A DNA stretch of 64,000 nt from Halicephalobus mephisto (Eukaryota > Nematoda > Chromadorea > Rhabditida > Panagrolaimidae), in contig SWDT01000086.1 of the NCBI GenBank assembly GCA_009193035.1, forward strand, positions 1 through 64,000, read 5' to 3'. The position numbers and the translations under genes are program-made. This document shows, piece after piece, positions 39,625 to 50,287 of the stretch. Each line of letters begins with the position of its first letter. Position 1 is the first letter of the stretch. The notes beneath the pieces were generated by a model. The model worked only from the letters and a program-made list of their open reading frames with translations. It had not been told where the DNA came from and did not search any database.

Positions 39625-42430
39625 TTAATTTTTCGGGCATTTTTCCATCAAGTATTCCCACGGAAGTGTAAAAGTGCAACAATACATTTCTTTTCTTCCT
39701 GCCACTTTTCTAACATTATGGATTTCATCAAATTCCAAATGATACAATTTCAAACTTTTTTTGATCAACTTCTCCGCTTCTACAGTATACCAAGAAAGAG
39801 GAACATCCGCTTGAGCTTTGACGAACATATGACAATGGACCACAAATTTGTGTTTTTTAAGATTTTCTAAATCCACATCTTGATCAAACAACAGTCCTCG
39901 AAAATACGGCAAAAATTCAATCGCAATTGCTGGCAAATTCATGATTGAATGAAAAATTAATTCTGAATTTCCTTCTTTTACAAATTTCACCAAATTATTA
40001 GAAATTACATTTTTCATAAAATCAGCCGCATCTAGAGTGAAAATTTCTATATTATTTTTAGGTATCTTATTCAATTTAACATTTTCCTCCATGTAATAAG
40101 TAGAATTTGGATTCTTGTCATTTGCAAAGACCTTTAAAACTCCATTTTTCACCGCAGGCAATGCAAAAGGTCCAACACCAGCAAAAATATCGAAAATTAC
40201 GGAATTCTTCGTTAATTTTTCCACGATCCTCTTATGTTCTTGCGACAATCTACTGTTCCAAAAGACTTTTTTGAAGTCAAATCTAAAGATAATTCCCATT
40301 TCTTTCATGTCCGTGATATATCTGTCTTCTCCAGCAAGAAGTTCCATGTCGAAATTCCGAAATTCCGTTGCGATTGAATCTGTTTTGTTTACCACAGTCC
40401 TGAAATACTCATTATTTACCATTCCATGTAATTCCAAGTGTAATTTACAAAAAATTTAGAATTTGTCGAAAATTCACCAATTAGGCAAATTCAAAAATTG
40501 ACCGATTTTAGACATCTATTGGAAATTTAACATTGTTATTAGGCAAATAATGTCATATTAGAGTACTATAGTATAGGGGGTTTCGAAATAATAAAAATCG
40601 CGCTGAATTTTACTGAAATAAAACATTTCCACGGAAAGAAAACGGGGTAGACAGTTAGAACAACATCTTGGTGACTCTATGATTTCAAGAAACCGCAAGG
40701 AAACAGAAAATAAACTCGCGAAGAATACAGAAAAAGGCTGAAGGATCTGCTGCACCACAATGACGAGCGAATCGGATTTTCAACTGTCAATTGTGTAAAA
40801 ATTCTTCCAATCTGGCTGTTACAGTAGCGCGATACTAATAGTAATTAAAAAATTAAAAAATAAACTTACTTGACCCATGAAACTTTGTCAACTAATAATT
40901 GACCAATGACGTTTTTATACGGATACAGTTCTTCTCTCAGATTCAGATGAGCAATATGACCAACATGACTGTATCCGCTAAATTCGATTTCCTTAGGCAA
41001 AACAGCTTTCAAACATCGCTTAATATCCCAATCGTCATAGTTAAGCTCCACCTCTGTCAATCCAAATTTGAGCTTCAAATCCGTAACTTTCTCAATCGCG
41101 GCTAAAATATCGTTTTTCGTCTGATCATCGATTAAATCAGGATCGAACATGACTCTTTTAACACCTGCATTCGGTCCATTCGAAATAGGCTGAAAAAAGT
41201 AAAAATTTAAAATTAAAAAATATAAAAATATAAAAATTTAAAATTAAAAAAATTTAAAATTTAAAAAACAAATTTTACTCGAGATATTTTCTAAAATAAT
41301 TCATATATCAAATTTAAATTATCTTGAAAGTAAATTCAGAATCTGATTTCGCTGAGTTTTTTAAAAAGATAATTTTTAAAATTTATAAATTTGGAATTAT
41401 GTTTTCCGTATTTTTATAACTTTTAAAAAATGCCTAGTTTTAATTAGTGAAAAATTGCACTTAGTTGTAAGAAATAATTAAAACTGGCGAAATTTAAAAA
41501 ACGAACAATTTTAAAATCAATAATTCGAAATTTGAACGAAAAAAAGCAAATTCATCTATTTTCGATTTACAAACATAAATTTTTACTTATTCCTTTCTCT
41601 AGAAGATCATAAAAAAATAACAATGAATTTTACCTGTATCCAGTAAGCCAGATTTAGTCTAGTTTGGCTTCAAAAAACTACTTCTAAAAAGTTTTGTATG
41701 AAATTTTAACTTTTTCCAAGTTTCACATTTCAGAATATTCAACCTAAAATTGATTGTCGATGATAGGTTAACTTCCGATAAGGTAGGAGATACAGTACAG
41801 TTTGATTTAAAAAATTAATTTCAACTAAATTTAGGGAAACCATACATGGATTTCAACTTTTTCATTTTGCAAAGATACTCAACCTAAAATTGATTACTGA
41901 TGATAGATTAACTTTCAATAAGGTAGGAGATACAGTATAGTTTGATTTAAAAAATTAATTTCAAATAAATTTAGGGAAACCATATATGGATTTCAACTTT
42001 TTCCAATTTCCTCATTTTACAAAGATAATCAACCTAAAATTAACTCCTAGTTTTGAATATTTACTTTATAAAGTGGGGAATGTAGTGTGGTTTGATTTAA
42101 AGGAGATTTCGAGTAAAGTAACTTTGTTAATTTTTACCTTTATAGCGGCAACTTTCTTCAAAGCCGAATTTGTAACAATTTTCTGACCGACGATTCTTCC
42201 GATGACAGATGCTGGAATGTCAAGACATGGCAGAGTTAGCCGTTTTCTGGAAAATTCATATATGAAAAAAATTTAAAAATTAAAACAAACCTAAATTTTT
42301 CTTTGTCGAGTACTGTGATTCCTCTGACGGATTCTGGAGGAGAAAACATTTGTTCTGTCAATGAGCTTACGACGGAGAACTTCTTTCTTATGGTTTTTAC
42401 GAAATTTTGATGACGAATGAAACCAAACAT
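39625..42430 (-). CDS. TRMT5: tRNA (guanine-37-N1)-methyltransferase TRM5/TRMT5
   Basis: Exons on the minus strand are 42430-42291, 42246-42138, 41189-40870 and 40399-39625; phases agree and give 447 aa. It transfers a methyl group from SAM to N1 of G37 next to the anticodon, preventing frameshifting; family members act in the nucleus and mitochondria, and the basic N-terminus (MFGFIRHQNFVKTIRKKFS) could be a presequence. Motifs: FSPPESVRGITVLDKEKF (29-46), SGYSHVGHIAHLNLREEL and VIGQLLVDKV (D1 domain, exon 3), DIFAGVGPF (260-268, SAM loop), NDKNPNS (283-289), MNLPAIAIEFL with catalytic-site NLP at 344-346. Complete by comparison with the family. Divergent from baf-1. Confidence 0.95.
41700..42075. 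repeat. ~120-bp tandem repeat in TRM5 intron 2
   Basis: Three copies with AACCTAAAATTGATT, GATGATAGGTTAACTTCCGA, TAAGGTAGGAGATACAGTA and ATTTAGGGAAACCATATATG. The plus frame at 41986 is a shadow. Confidence 0.85.
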
Positions 42431-43316
42431 GAACGAGAGCCGTTCATTTCAACTTTGGTTTTTTCAAGACAGATATCTCTGAAAATTGGAAAAATCGTCG
42501 GGAGACCATTTTTCGAAATTAGGCGCGAGCGCTCGTCGCAACTTCCTGCTGTTTTTTGAAATTAATTACGGTTTATTTTAGTTTCTTTCATATTTATGTA
42601 AAAATTACTGTATATATCTTTAAAATACCATCCTTATATAAAAGAACTAAAAAATTAAAAAATTTCCATATATCGCCCGTTCATTTTTGATAAAGATGAT
42701 TTTTTTCGAAATTGATTTTATTTTAGTTTCTTTCATATTTATGTAAAAATTACTGTATATATCTTTAAAATACCATCTTTATATAAAAGAACTAAAAAAA
42801 TTAAAAATTTCCATATATTGCGCGTTCATTTTTGATTAAGATGATTTTTTTCGAAATTGATTATAGTTGATTTTTTAGCTCATTTTGATATATCTATAAT
42901 TCACTTTTTGTGTTTGATAAAACTTCTTCCAGAAAGATGCTTAGGTGAGAGATCGGAATTTCACAAATCGCGTGTTCCGATGTTGTCGAAATTGTTTTTT
43001 GAAACGCTTTATTTCATTTCTTAGCTTATGTGTTTTTTTCAAAATCTATTTCTGCATAATATTCTTCCAGAATAAAAGAATTAAATAAATTTCCAAAATC
43101 ACTTTTTTAAAATTTTTTTACTAATATCGTGATTTCGAAAATTTTTTTCTCGTGACGTTTTGCGTGATGTGTCATTGCTATTTCGTAACTTTCTTCAAGG
43201 CGTGTCTTTGGTTTTTAGATTTAACGAAATTTAGATCATTTTGTGTAATTTTTGCGTGATGTGAAGTCATTTTTTATTTTTAAAGTTATTGTTTTTAGGA
43301 TTTACATATTTTCGAA
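42431..43316. promoter_or_regulatory. Divergent spacer between TRM5 and baf-1
   Basis: 886 bp. It holds two ~125-bp direct repeats (42580-42705 and 42715-42840; TTTCTTTCATATTTATGTAA, AAAATTACTGTATATATC) and a palindromic GCGCGAGCGCTCG patch at 42520. A splice acceptor TTTTTAG ends at 43298, 18 bp before the baf-1 ATG (trans-splice candidate). Promoters of both genes must lie here. Confidence 0.5.
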
Positions 43317-44231
43317 ATGAGTACTTCTGCGAAATTCAAGGAGTTCATTGCTGAGCCCATGGGCGAGAAGGAAGTCACTGCCATTGCTGGGATCGGCGAA
43401 ACTTACGGCAAGAAGCTTGTTGAGAAGGTTAGTTTTGAATTTCCATATATCGAAACCGTCCTGTAGCGTTTGTTTTCCTTTGATTTTCACTGATTTCGGA
43501 GTTTTATCCTTGAAATCAATTTTTATTTGAAGTTTTAGACTATCAAGACGAAAAACATTAATTTAAAAAACAAATAAGTTATAGCACATTTGATTCGTTT
43601 TGACTCGCACTGGTGCCGGTATTTTACCCTTGAAATTAGATTTTATTTTTTTGATAAATGTTTTAGGCCGTATCAAGACGAAAAACACTAATCTATCTAA
43701 TCTAAAAACGAAAAATATATTGTAGCGCATTTGATTCCTTTTGACTCGCACTGGTTCCGAAATTTTACCTTTGGAATCAGTTTTTATTACTTTATTGGCA
43801 TTTTAGGTTTTATGAAAATGCAAAATACCGATCTAAAAATGCAAAAAATAAACTGTAGGAGGTTGAATCTCTTTCGTGCTGATTTTAGATTTTTTAATTT
43901 TTATATCAGTCTTTTTTTATTATTTGATTGACATTTTACGTAAACTTAGTTATCAAAAAGATTAAAACAGGAAAAATAATGCTATTACGAAATAAAGGAA
44001 CAAATGGTGCAAGGGACAATTGTGGAGTAATTTTTAAAAGTGTAATTTTTGTTTTTAAATAATAAATTTCAGGGCTATGATAAGGCATACGTATTGTTGG
44101 GACAATTTTTGCTTCTCAAGAAAGACAAAGAACTCTTCGTTGACTGGCTGAAAGAGGAAATTGGAATCTCTCCAAACCACGGCAACAATACTGCGGACTG
44201 TCTCCAAGGATGGATTGATCAATTTATGTAA
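43317..44231 (+). CDS. baf-1: Barrier-to-autointegration factor
   Basis: Exons 43317-43427 and 44073-44231 give exactly 89 aa, the length of BAF. BAF is a dimeric DNA-bridging protein that binds LEM-domain proteins, lamin and histones and is needed for nuclear envelope reassembly. Motifs: [22 protein letters not shown] (9-31; helix-hairpin-helix [10 protein letters not shown]), [14 protein letters not shown] across the junction, and WLKEEIGI then C-terminal CLQGWIDQF. The intron is inflated by tandem repeats. An acceptor near 43298 suggests trans-splicing. The next gene on the same strand starts 323 bp after the stop. Confidence 0.98.
43440..43945. repeat. ~125-bp tandem repeat in the baf-1 intron
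   Basis: Three to four copies with GCATTTGATTCGTTTTGACT, CGCACTGGTGCCGGTATTTT, ACCCTTGAAATTAG and ATCAAGACGAAAAAC. The GACTCGCACTGG core matches the 5.3-kb array. Confidence 0.85.
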
Positions 44232-44553
44232 CTTGTGCAGGTTTTAAAATTTAATTATTCTGCCTTGTTGCTTATCCCGGAAATAACGCCCTCATTACTA
44301 CGGCTAAACTCCAAATTTCGTTGTCTAATTTCACAGAGCTCATTGTTTGCTACTATAATCACTGGTTTCCGGATAAATCTTTTTTTGACTTGTTTGTTCT
44401 AAGAAGACCAGAATTTTCGTGTTTGTGATAGGGAACGACCATTTTTAACTTCTTTGATTGATTTGATTTCGACTCGCACTGGTTTATTTGAAGGTTCCTT
44501 TTTGCTACGTGCTTTTTTTTCATTTTTATTTTTTAACTTGTTAGAATACCAAA
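44232..44553 (+). promoter_or_regulatory. baf-1 3' flank and DGAT1 upstream region
   Basis: 322 bp of mostly unique DNA with one isolated GACTCGCACTGG core at about 44468 and a likely splice acceptor (TTGTTAG, ending 44544) 9 bp before the DGAT1 ATG. It could be an operon spacer or an independent promoter. Confidence 0.4.
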
Positions 44554-47500
44554 ATGCCAAGTGAAGTTGTCCATAGAAGACCAATAAGCACTCCATCGAC
44601 GTCGTCAAGTTCAAATGGAGGTAGATCAAGGAAAGAAGAAGTTCCAAATCCGGATCAGCCTCTGCACACAGCTCAGGATTCTTTGTTTTCCACTAGTTCT
44701 GGTTACACTAACTACAAGGGATTTTTCAATCTTTCTATGTTGTTACTAGTAAGTTTTTTGTAATATACTCATAAATCAATATTATTTGAAGTTCTTTCTA
44801 GAATAATATCGATATTTGAATACTGTTTTTGGTAGTTTTAAAATTAGTTTCCATATATCAATATCACTTTAAAACTTTGTAAAGTAGCATTAATATATCG
44901 AAATTACTATAAAAACAGATTCAAAATGACATTGATATATGAATACTGTTTTGAGTAATTTTAAAGTTAGTTTTCATATATGAATTTTAAACCATTTTTA
45001 CAATAGTTTTGATATGTGAACATCACTTTAAATTATTCTTGGCGTAGAATTGATATATGAACATCACTTTAAATTGTTCTTAGAGTAATATTGATATATG
45101 AAAATTATCTAGTTTCGGTTAGAGAGAATATTGGTATGTGAACATCACTACAAATTGGTTTGGAGTAATATTGATATATGAAAATTATCTTGTTTCACTT
45201 TTGAGGCGATATTGATATGTGAACATCACTTTAAATTGTTCTTGGAGTAATATTGATACATGGAAATTATCTAGTTTCGGTTGGAGAGAATATTGATATG
45301 TGAATCTTCAGGTCGTTTCTAACCTTCGTGTGGCTTTGGAAAACTTGATGAAATATGGTATCCTTATATCCCCGAGTTCCTGGATTGGAGTCATGTCAAC
45401 TGACATCTGGATGTGGCCGAATTTGGCGATGGTTGTCTGTTCCCATATTACTTGTTTCCTTGTACTTTTTACAGAAAAAGCCTTAGGTTTGTTTTTCACT
45501 TTTTTCTTTTAAATCAATTTTTTGCAGCAAATAGATGGATAAACAACAGAGTAGCAGTTGTTTGGTACATTTCGTTATTTTCGGTCCATGTTACTCTTCC
45601 TGTTTTGATCACTTTGAGCTTAGAGGTAAGTTAAAAACGATTTTTCGCAGATTTGTACTTTTGTGGAACCTTGGGGTAGAAGTAATAACTGCCCTCAAAT
45701 TTAGGCAAAGTACTAAAGTTACGGTAGTCACATTTCTGAACTCCGAACAAAATTAAAGGTTGATGTTCGAAAAAATTGAAGATTTTGGGAAATAGATGTA
45801 ATTTAAAAAAGTAAATCAATAGATATCATCCAGAGGATATGTGAGATTCCAAATATCCAAATCCGGGATTTCGTATATCCGGATTTTGAAAATCCACTTT
45901 CAAATTGAATCGGCAGGTTCACTTTGAAAGTAAAGTTTTAAAGTTATATTAAAAATAGAGATATATGGAATTTCAAAATCCCAGATTTCGTACATCCGCT
46001 AGATATCCGATTTATTTTTTTTTTAAATGTCTTAAAATATTTAATTTTTTTTGTTTACTTTGGTTGGGATCTGGAAACGAAATTACTGTAATTTTAGTAT
46101 TTATTTTGAATTTGAAAATGATTTTTTCTAAGATTCTTAAAAAGTTGGATTTTACAGAATACATCTAAAAAATTATAAATTTTTGACATTTTAAAATTTT
46201 CCAGACTAATCCTTTGTTTTCTTTCTACGCTTTGTCCATCATCGTGATCGAAACTTTGAAGTTGGTTTCCTATGTCCATGTTAACTACTGGTGTCGTTAT
46301 GCGAGAGATCATGGAGAAAAACCAAAGAATTTTCTATATCCATCAAATTTGACCTTGAAAAATCTCTATTATTTCATGTTTGCTCCAACTTTGTGTTATG
46401 AATTGAATTTTCCAAGAACTCCTGGAAGAAGAAAAAGATTCATAATCAAAAGAGCAGCTGAATTGGCTATATTTAGTTTTGTTTATGTTTGTCTTACTCA
46501 ACAATGGGTATTTCCACTGGTCAGAAATAGTGTTAGTACTTTGACAGATATGCCATATGGAAGAAGGATTGAAAGATTGCTAAAATTGGCAATACCGAAT
46601 ATTTTAATTTGGCTTTTGGTAAGTTTTTAAGAATATTTAAATTTCTGATTTTAAAAGAAAATTTAAATGTTTTTTTAATTTTGAAAATATTTAAATTTCC
46701 GATTTTAAAAAAAAATTTAAATGTTTTTTTAAATTTTGAAAATATTTAAATTTCCGATTTTTAAAAGAAAATTTAAATGTTTTTTCAAATTTTAAAAGTA
46801 TTTAAATTTCTGATTTTAAAAGAAAATTTAATGTTTTTTTTTAATTTTGAAAATATTTAAATTTCTGATTTTTAAAAGAAAATTTAAATGTTTTTTCAAA
46901 TTTTAAAAGTATTTAAATTTCTGATTTTAAAAGAAAATTTAAATGTTTTTTTAAATTTTAAATTGCTTAGTATAATTAATTCCAGATTTTGAATCTGAAA
47001 TCAGAACTAGAAATTGGCTTTTGGGATTTACGAATCTAATTACAGTATTCTAGATAATTTTTAAAATTAAAAAAATCGAAATTTTGTGTCGAAAAAATAC
47101 AAAATTGCATAAAATAATTTTTTACAATCTTTGGTAGAAAAAATTCAAAAATTACGTAAATGGGTGGTGACAAAGTTTCAGTGATTGATTAGATGGTTAA
47201 TTTTAATTGAACAATCACCGAACGATAAAAAAGTTTATTTATCGAACGTTCGGGGTTTATGAATTTGTTCAAAGGTCATTTAAAAATTATTTTTATGAAA
47301 GGTTGATTTACGAGGGTTTGAGTCCATATATAAGGGATTTGGATATTTATGAAAAATTAAATATTTATTTGTAGTAGATTAAAGGGCTCATCAGAAGTAG
47401 TTGTGAGACTAATTATTAGGAAATTAAAAAATTTGTAAAGAATTACATAAGCTAGTTTTGTTTATTACCGGGATTTGTTGGGAAATTTGAAAAATCGCCT

Positions 47501-48408
47501 TTGAAAAGAGTTAATTTTTTTACACCTTCCTGGGGACATTATTGCCATGTCATATTGTTCAAAAAACAAGTGATTTTTGACATTGATTTATTAAATGATT
47601 TTTTGCATAATTTTCATGCAAATTTTGACCCTAGGGATCGAACTTGTGGGACACGAATGCCATGTCCCATTGTCATCTAAGTGTTAAACTTATTCTAAAT
47701 AGCATCAAAATTAAAAAAAGAAATAATCTAAACGCAATAATGAACAAAATAATAAAGCAAGCAATTTTGTAAAACAACGAGTGCACTCCTACCGTAACTT
47801 CAGGGGTTGTCGTGGTAGGACCTGATTTGTACCCTGCTTTGGAGTGAAAAATTTTAATTTTTTAAATTTATTTTTTTTTAATTTTATTTTTTTAGATTTA
47901 TTTCTTTCTAATTTACTTTTTTTAGTTCTTCTACACCGTTTTTCATAGTTTTTTGAATCTTCTGGCTGAAATTCTGTGTTTTGCTGACCGTGAATTCTAC
48001 AGAGATTTCTGGAATGCTGAAACTATAACATATTTTTGGAGAACGTGGAATATTCCTGTTCATCGATGGTGTGTTAGACATGTGTACAAGCCTATGGTAA
48101 GAAGTAGTTCAAGACTTCAAGCGGCTACGGCGGTTTTTTTGATATCTGCGATATTTCATGAATATCTGGTTTCTGTTCCTTTGAAGATGTTTAGACTTTG
48201 GGCTTTTGGAGGAATGTTGATGCAAATTCCACTTGGGATTATTACGGATAAGATTTTGAAAGGTGGAAGAGCAGGTAACATCGTGGTTTGGATGAGTTTG
48301 ATCCTTGGACAGCCGATGGCGATTTTGATGTATGTTCATGATTGGTACTTGATTAACAATCCGGCCTACATTGGGATGAATAACGCAACTGAGTCGAATT
48401 TAGAATAA
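44554..48408 (+). CDS. DGAT1: Diacylglycerol O-acyltransferase 1 (DGAT1)
   Basis: ER membrane enzyme of the MBOAT family that makes triacylglycerol from diacylglycerol and acyl-CoA. Exons are 44554-44748, 45312-45486, 45528-45625, 46205-46618 and 47926-48408; all phases agree; 454 aa. The N-terminus (1-55) is hydrophilic and Ser/Arg-rich, then about nine membrane segments. Diagnostic motifs: [27 protein letters not shown], the acyl-CoA-binding FYRDFWN (318-324), [14 protein letters not shown], the catalytic His372 in [21 protein letters not shown], and [17 protein letters not shown]. These match DGAT1 rather than sterol acyltransferases. The following gene starts 151 bp downstream. Confidence 0.96.
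44780..45305. repeat. ~57-bp tandem repeat in DGAT1 intron 1
   Basis: About eight copies with GATATGTGAACATCACTTTA, AATTGTTCTTGGAGTAATAT and TGATATATGAAAATTATCTA; the left copies are more diverged. Confidence 0.85.
45640..46195. other. DGAT1 intron 3
   Basis: AT-rich with scattered motif copies (GATTTCGTATATCCGGATT, 45830-46005) related to the 28.9-29.4 kb array. No coding signal. Confidence 0.4.
46625..46975. repeat. ~60-bp tandem repeat in DGAT1 intron 4
   Basis: Six copies with AAATATTTAAATTTCTGATT and TTAAAAGAAAATTTAAATGT. Confidence 0.9.
46980..47925. other. Rest of DGAT1 intron 4
   Basis: Mostly unique. It contains two ~30-bp direct repeats with GCCATGTC (47533-47562 and 47646-47675), the minus-strand box-B-like word GTTCGATCC (47636-47644), and a 7-bp stem TCCTACC/GGTAGGA at 47787-47820. 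Confidence 0.35.
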
Positions 48409-48559
48409 TTTTAGGATTTTTTAACTTTGTAGATTGTGTACCGTTATCGGGTTATTTTGTATTTTTTTAAATTAAATATTTTTGGAATTTTTTGAATTTC
48501 GTTAAAATCGAATTTTTATTTTTTTTTGTATTTTTTTAATAAGTGGTTTTTTAAGTTTG
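48409..48559 (+). promoter_or_regulatory. Intercistronic spacer DGAT1 to downstream gene
   Basis: 151 bp, T-rich, with an acceptor-like TTTTTTAAG four bases before the ATG at 48560. The spacing fits an operon with DGAT1 upstream. Inferred only. Confidence 0.4.
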
Positions 48560-49426
48560 ATGGATACGGTAACGAGGAAAATTTTGTGTTATAAAAAACT
48601 CAAAAATTCAGAAAATTGGATTATATACTGGATTCCGGAAGAGGACGTACTTGGGATTACGGATGGATTTAAACAACTTTTTGAAAGTAAAATTACAGTA
48701 ATGGAGAGGAGAGATTTATTAGGAAATGTGGCAGAAAGTTTACTGTATTCGAAATGGAATAATATTTTTGAAAATAGAGCATTTGAATTTGAAATTAAAA
48801 ATAGAGAAATTGAAATAAGTTATATTACGAAATCTAGGATTCTGGAACCAGTAGACGAGGAATCAAGAATCAGAAGGATTTCTGATATCCTTAATCTTCT
48901 GATAGATCAATCGAATTTTGCTTCTGTAAGGAAATTTGAATTTTTAAATTAATTAAAAAATTTTGATTTTTGAAATTTTTAAAATTATTTTTTAACTTTT
49001 TTTTGAAAGTTTTTATTTTTTTTTATTTAAAAATTATTTTAAAAATTTTTTAAAAAAGTTGATTTTTTAAAATTATTTTTTAACTTTTTTTTGAAAGTTT
49101 TTATTTTTTTTATTTAAAAATTATTTTTAAAATCTTTTAAAAAAGTTGATTTTTTAAAATTATTTTTCAATTTTTTTTTTGAAAGTTTTTATTTTTTTTT
49201 AATTTAAAAATTTTTTTAGAAAAAACTTGAACAATTTGAAAAACAAAAAGCTTTGGAAAATTTGAATAAAGAAGCACAAAAAAGATCATATTCAAATACA
49301 GGGCCTTCGAAGGTAAAAATTACTTTTTAAACTACTGTAATTTAAGAAATTTAGATTCCACCGAAAAATCGACGAATTCGACCTCAACCGACAGGTCTAC
49401 AATTTCAAGATTCAGAATCTCCATAA
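48560..49426 (+). CDS. Small head-plus-helix protein, XRCC4/PAXX-like candidate
   Basis: Exons 48560-48925, 49220-49312 and 49355-49426 join in phase 0 to give 176 aa. Residues 1-100 read as an alternating strand/helix head (NWIIYWIPEEDVLGITDGF, ESLLYSKWNNIFENRAFEFE, REIEISYI). Residues 105-150 are a charged helix (ISDILNLLIDQSNFASKKLE, FEKQKALENLNKEAQKR). The tail is basic and ends RRIRPQPTGLQFQDSESP. The order head, helix, then a basic C-terminus with a late 'P.G..F.D' stretch is reminiscent of PAXX/XLF-type NHEJ factors, whose tails bind Ku. I am not sure of homology, and it may be an unrelated nematode-specific protein. Probably co-transcribed with DGAT1. Confidence 0.65.
48955..49215. 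repeat. ~90-bp AT tandem repeat in intron 1 of the PAXX-like gene
   Basis: Three copies with TTTTAAAATTATTTTTTAAC, TTTTTTTTGAAAGTTTTTAT and TATTTAAAAATTATTTT. Confidence 0.9.
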
Positions 49427-50287
49427 TTATATTATTTAAAAAAAATTAAAAATAAGAATTTAAAAAAATTTTTTAAATTAAAAAAAGTTTTAAAAAATTT
49501 TTTAAATTTAGTATTTTTGAAGATTTTTAAAATTTTTAAAAATTGAAAAAACTTTGGATTTTTGGCAAGTTTTTAGAATTTTCAAAAATTTTGAATTTCT
49601 TAAATTATGAAATGAAAAAAATCAATCATTTTTGATTTACCAGTTTTACTTTTTTAAATTTTTTACATACGACGTTCGTTTTCCTGAGGATTTTAAAGTT
49701 TTTTTAAATTATAAAAAAAATAATTTTATAAAATCCGACGTAAAGTTTAAATTCAAAAAAGTATTGGAATTTATGTAAGAAATGAGTAAAGTTGATTTCG
49801 AAATATAATTGCCAGATTTTCCATTTTATCGAAGTCCTCTCTCTTTGGGCGGGAATTCAAAAATTTGGAAAAACTATCACTTTTGTTTTTTAATTGATCT
49901 CTAATTTCGAATAAAGTTTTAAATATTATTGTTTATTAAGTTTTTACGAATAAAAATAGAAAATAGTCGAAATTTATTTACGTGGGAAACGTAGCTTCGA
50001 TTTGTCCTAATATTTGTTGACCTGTCTGACTCCAGAGTTCGTGATGTGAACTAATTCATCGGATCGAGATTTGCGGGGACTGTCAGTTCCTGGATATTGG
50101 GGGAAGTAAATACGGCTGCTTTTCGATCAGATATTCCTGTTCTGCAACTTGAAAGACGGACAAACCGACTCGCTCTGGTGCGTTCTCTGGACCATAAAAA
50201 AATTAAAAACTTGGAAAATTTCGTTTTATATTTGTTATTTTTATATTGATATTATTACTTTTCAGGGTAGTGAGCTTAGTCGAGTAT
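49427..50287. promoter_or_regulatory. Spacer upstream of the RNF216-like gene
   Basis: Low-complexity AT to 49640; a GCCAGATTTTCCATTTT...GGGCGGGAATTCAAAA segment at 49811-49875 (relative of the MPI-intron duplication); unique GC-richer DNA at 49990-50195 with a GACTCGCTCTGG core; and a splice acceptor CTTTTCAG ending at 50265, 22 bp before the ATG. Confidence 0.4.
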
